Source of the DNA: Chaenocephalus aceratus
Lineage: Eukaryota > Chordata > Actinopteri > Perciformes > Channichthyidae
Direction of reading: 5' to 3'
DNA length: 64,000 bases
Assembly (NCBI GenBank): GCA_023974075.1
Contig: JAMFTG010000615.1
Location: 41,001-105,000, forward strand
In this document: in pieces, positions 61,646 to 64,000 of the stretch
Layout of the letters: each line of letters opens with the position of its first letter
Position numbering within the stretch: the first letter of the stretch is position 1
Notes under the pieces: model-generated
Seen by the model: the letters and a program-made list of their open reading frames with translations, nothing else
What the model was told of the DNA's origin: nothing
Databases searched by the model: none
Made by a program: the position numbers and the translations under genes

Positions 61646-62415
61646 GGACTTCCCCTCGATTCGATTGGCTCTGACGGTCAGAAAGAGATGTCAATCATCA
61701 AGATCGACCAAGGGGGCCAGAGATATGGAAAATCCACCAAATGACCCCAGAAGAGGGTTTTTTGTGCTAAACCTCTCTAAAAAGGTCAAACTTCACTTGT
61801 TTTGCATCGATCTTGATACAGGGTACTTATTATATGTCCTAGTTTGGATTCCTAAAGCCTTTAGTCGACCATCCCATCATTCAAGGGTGGTAAGTACTTT
61901 TTTTTAGACGGACGGACGGACACAATAATTTAATTTTTTTTACTGTGTTCAATCTGAATTTTCTTTAACATAAAAACATCTATATTGATTATTTTCTACA
62001 TCCAACTCACAGGTTTAACCTTGCTTCCTCCGCCCACATGCCCCACCCCGGAACCACAGACAGAGCCTTCATTGTGGCAGCCCCCACCCTCTGGAACGCA
62101 ACATCTCCACGCTGGACGCCTTCAAAGGACCCTCAAGTCCCATCTGTTCATCAAGGCTTTCGGCCCTTAAATCGATCTGTTATTTTGTCTGTCTGACCTT
62201 TGTTTTGTTTTGTTTTGTTTGTGCTTGCCCTATTCCTGTAAAGCGACCTTGGGTCCCTTGAAAGGCGCTATAGAAATCTCAGTTATTATTATTATTATTA
62301 TTTGAGAAAAAGTATTATTAATTTAACCCTTTTAGAAGATATGTCATTAGTTCTGGGAAAGTCATGTTGGAGCCTGAGACCTGAAAACAGGCTCGGGCTG
62401 AACAGGTTGAACAGG
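61646..62415. repeat. Dispersed repeat, copy 2 (interrupted by a LINE)
   Basis: It matches 36354-36830 on both sides of the LINE insertion at 62025-62302: CATCCAACTCAC then CCTTGCT to the left, TTGAG then TTTTAGAAG to the right. Confidence 0.75.
62025..62302 (+). mobile_element. L2-like LINE, very short 3' fragment
   Basis: Same subfamily as 37891-38412: CCCACATGCCCCACCCCGGA, ACAGAGCCTTCA, GCTGGACGCCTTCAAAGGAC, AAAGCGACCTTGGGTCCCTT, GGCGCTATAGAAATCTCAG and an ATT tail. It carries internal deletions relative to the longer copy. Confidence 0.85.
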
Positions 62416-63245
62416 TGACGGTCTGCACCTGAAGGACTCAAGGTGTGCAGCTTAGCGCATTGGGCAAACTGAACATTCCCCAAAGTCTAACGGAGGACAG
62501 AGTGATAAAAGAATACATACATTTTGTTTCAAGGCACCTTTAAAGACACCCAAAAACACGTGGCAATGCATAGAAGAAATACTCGTAAAGTAAAAGAAGC
62601 ACAACATAAAACCCAGACAGACAGGACACGCAGAGATGTGGAGGAGAGAGGACGCTAACGCGAACAGGTGCGTTCTGAGCAGTGGTTTTGGAAGAGATCG
62701 GACAGGACGTCGGAAACTGGCATGAAAGTTGTTGTTATTTGTAATTGATTATATTGTTGAACTGATAACAACAACAAGCTGCCAGAGCAACGTTCGAGGC
62801 TATTTTCCAACTGTGGAAACAAGTCAAATATACTTTTTAAGCTTTTAGGGTTCTTATTTGTCTCCTGCTCTCCATGGCCTTTGACCCCTGACCCTTCGCA
62901 GCCCTGCTTCAACTCCCACCGCTATCTATTCAATGTTTACTCTTTTGTTTGTTCATCTGTCAGCAACTTCTATATATTAATATTCCAATTACTTGTATAC
63001 AGACTATTCTGCCCGATTTCTATTTTGTTTTATTTACTAGAATCAGCAACAGGTTTATCACCAGGTCGGTTCACACGTACGAGGAATTTGACTTGATGTC
63101 GTGGTGCGTACAAATTAGGGTTGCCAGAAAAATCGATTATTCGGCAGCCCTGGCGAATAATAATCGATTATTCGACCGACCCCTCGGGTCCCTTGGAAGG
63201 CGCTATAACAGAGAGGTGCAGGGATGAGTCCTAAAACCAGGAAGT
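62416..63245. other. Unassigned non-coding stretch
   Basis: 62,515-62,570 holds a weak LINE-type tail (CAAGGCACCTTTAAAGACAC). 63,115-63,210 holds ATCGATTATTCGGC and AATAATCGATTATTCGACC inverted words followed by GGTCCCTTGGAAGGCGCTAT, probable transposon debris. No gene. Confidence 0.4.
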
Positions 63246-63249
63246 GAGT

Positions 63250-63710
63250 CAGCATTTCCCCACTTCCTGTTCCCTCGTCTCAGAGCCAATCGGATCTCTC
63301 CATAGGGTTTGGGAAGTATCTGAACTAAGGTCTGAGGTTGAGACGCGTTGAAGAGACGGGTCATGTTTTGTTCTACGACATTAAATCATCATCAGTGACC
63401 TCGCTGGTGATCTCTGAAGAGTGGACGTGTCTGAGAAACGATGGTTGTTACCGAGCGGCTGAACAGGACTACAGAAGTCGTGGAGGCCGTCGTACGTCAT
63501 TACGCCGAACACGTGAACACTCCTCTGAGCTAGTTTCTGTTCTGCTCGAAAGCAAGTCCTCTGCCTCCTGCAAAGTGTTCAGACACTTCAACTCGTTCCA
63601 TTGAATCTGTACGTCTGAATCTGGATCTGAAGTCGGCGTGACGTTGAAGTCGTGCTGCTGGACTCGCCTGTAGTTCCTTTATAGCATCACGTTAGCATTT
63701 AGCTTCTGGA
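63250..63710 (+). repeat. Dispersed repeat copy carrying one relic of the 72-bp unit
   Basis: Its left arm matches 22,782-22,870. At 63668-63685 the 18-mer CTGTAGTTCCTTTATAGC is identical to the array unit, followed by TTAGC and TTTAGCTT words in the same order. Confidence 0.6.
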
Positions 63711-64000
63711 CATTAGAGTTAAGATTAGAACATTAGATTATCTATTATTATAAAAATAGACGTGTGGAGATTAACCGGCTGAACAAAACGTGCATTCATC
63801 AAACAGGTTCGGTTTCCACAGACATTATTTCCAGCTATTTTCCAAAATCCTGTGGAGAAATCCCATTGGCTCTGAGACGAGGGACCAGGAAGTGGAGAAA
63901 TGCTGCTGCTTTTTGTCGAGGGAACCAGCAGCTTGCTTCAGGGTGAATACGTCATCCCTGCACCGCTCTATAAATGATAATAAATGTAGATAAATGTAAT
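63711..64000. other. Unassigned terminal stretch
   Basis: No gene recognised. Ends with AATGATAATAAATGTAGATA-type words. Confidence 0.3.

Overview
The window looks like teleost fish nuclear DNA. It carries long CA/GT microsatellites, many kilobase-scale minisatellites, hAT-type DNA transposons with 8-bp target-site duplications (TSDs), and L2-like LINE 3' ends that finish in ATT microsatellites. The one clear protein-coding gene is a neurexophilin of vertebrate type. I see no bacterial, phage or organellar features, no CRISPR array, no rRNA and no convincing tRNA.

Layout. 1-5.9 kb: single-copy or degenerate repeat DNA with LINE 3' tails. 5.9-10.65 kb: two adjacent minisatellites (16-bp and 37-bp units). 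10.65-12.5 kb: unique DNA with a possible conserved non-coding element, then repeat fragments. 12.5-17.8 kb: a 12-bp array, a GT block and a 4.5-kb array of a 14-bp unit. 18-19.2 kb: an hAT element holding a nested foldback element. 19.4-22.6 kb: GT/CA blocks and another hAT. 23-24.5 kb: a 72-bp array. 25.4-28.7 kb: one dispersed element whose internal segments have expanded into 33-bp and 48-bp arrays. 28.7-30.8 kb: a 28-bp array. 31.7-32.9 kb: two adjacent MITE-like elements. 33.5-37.8 kb: LINE and DNA-transposon debris. 37.9-39.4 kb: an L2-like LINE lodged in a 37-bp array. 39.4-40.4 kb: an hAT. 41.2-43.4 kb: a 57-bp array. 44-50 kb: nested repeats. 51.6-52.4 kb: the terminal coding exon of nxph1 on the minus strand. 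54.5-58.5 kb: two more hATs. 59-60.1 kb: a telomere-like 9/10-bp array. 61-62.4 kb: LINE 3' ends.

The main biology is the nxph1 3' exon, which encodes nearly all of the secreted neurexin-binding glycoprotein. Everything at lower coordinates is 3' of the gene. Everything above 52,358 is intron or 5' sequence, and the small signal-peptide exon was not found. About a third of the window (my estimate from array spans) is tandem repeat. The long open frames over the arrays are by-products of repeat units without stop codons and are not called as genes.

The most interesting signal is the conversion of dispersed repeats into minisatellites. In two cases the window holds both the expanded array and a copy of the same dispersed repeat carrying only one unit. 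All family names come from recognition by eye; no database search was possible.
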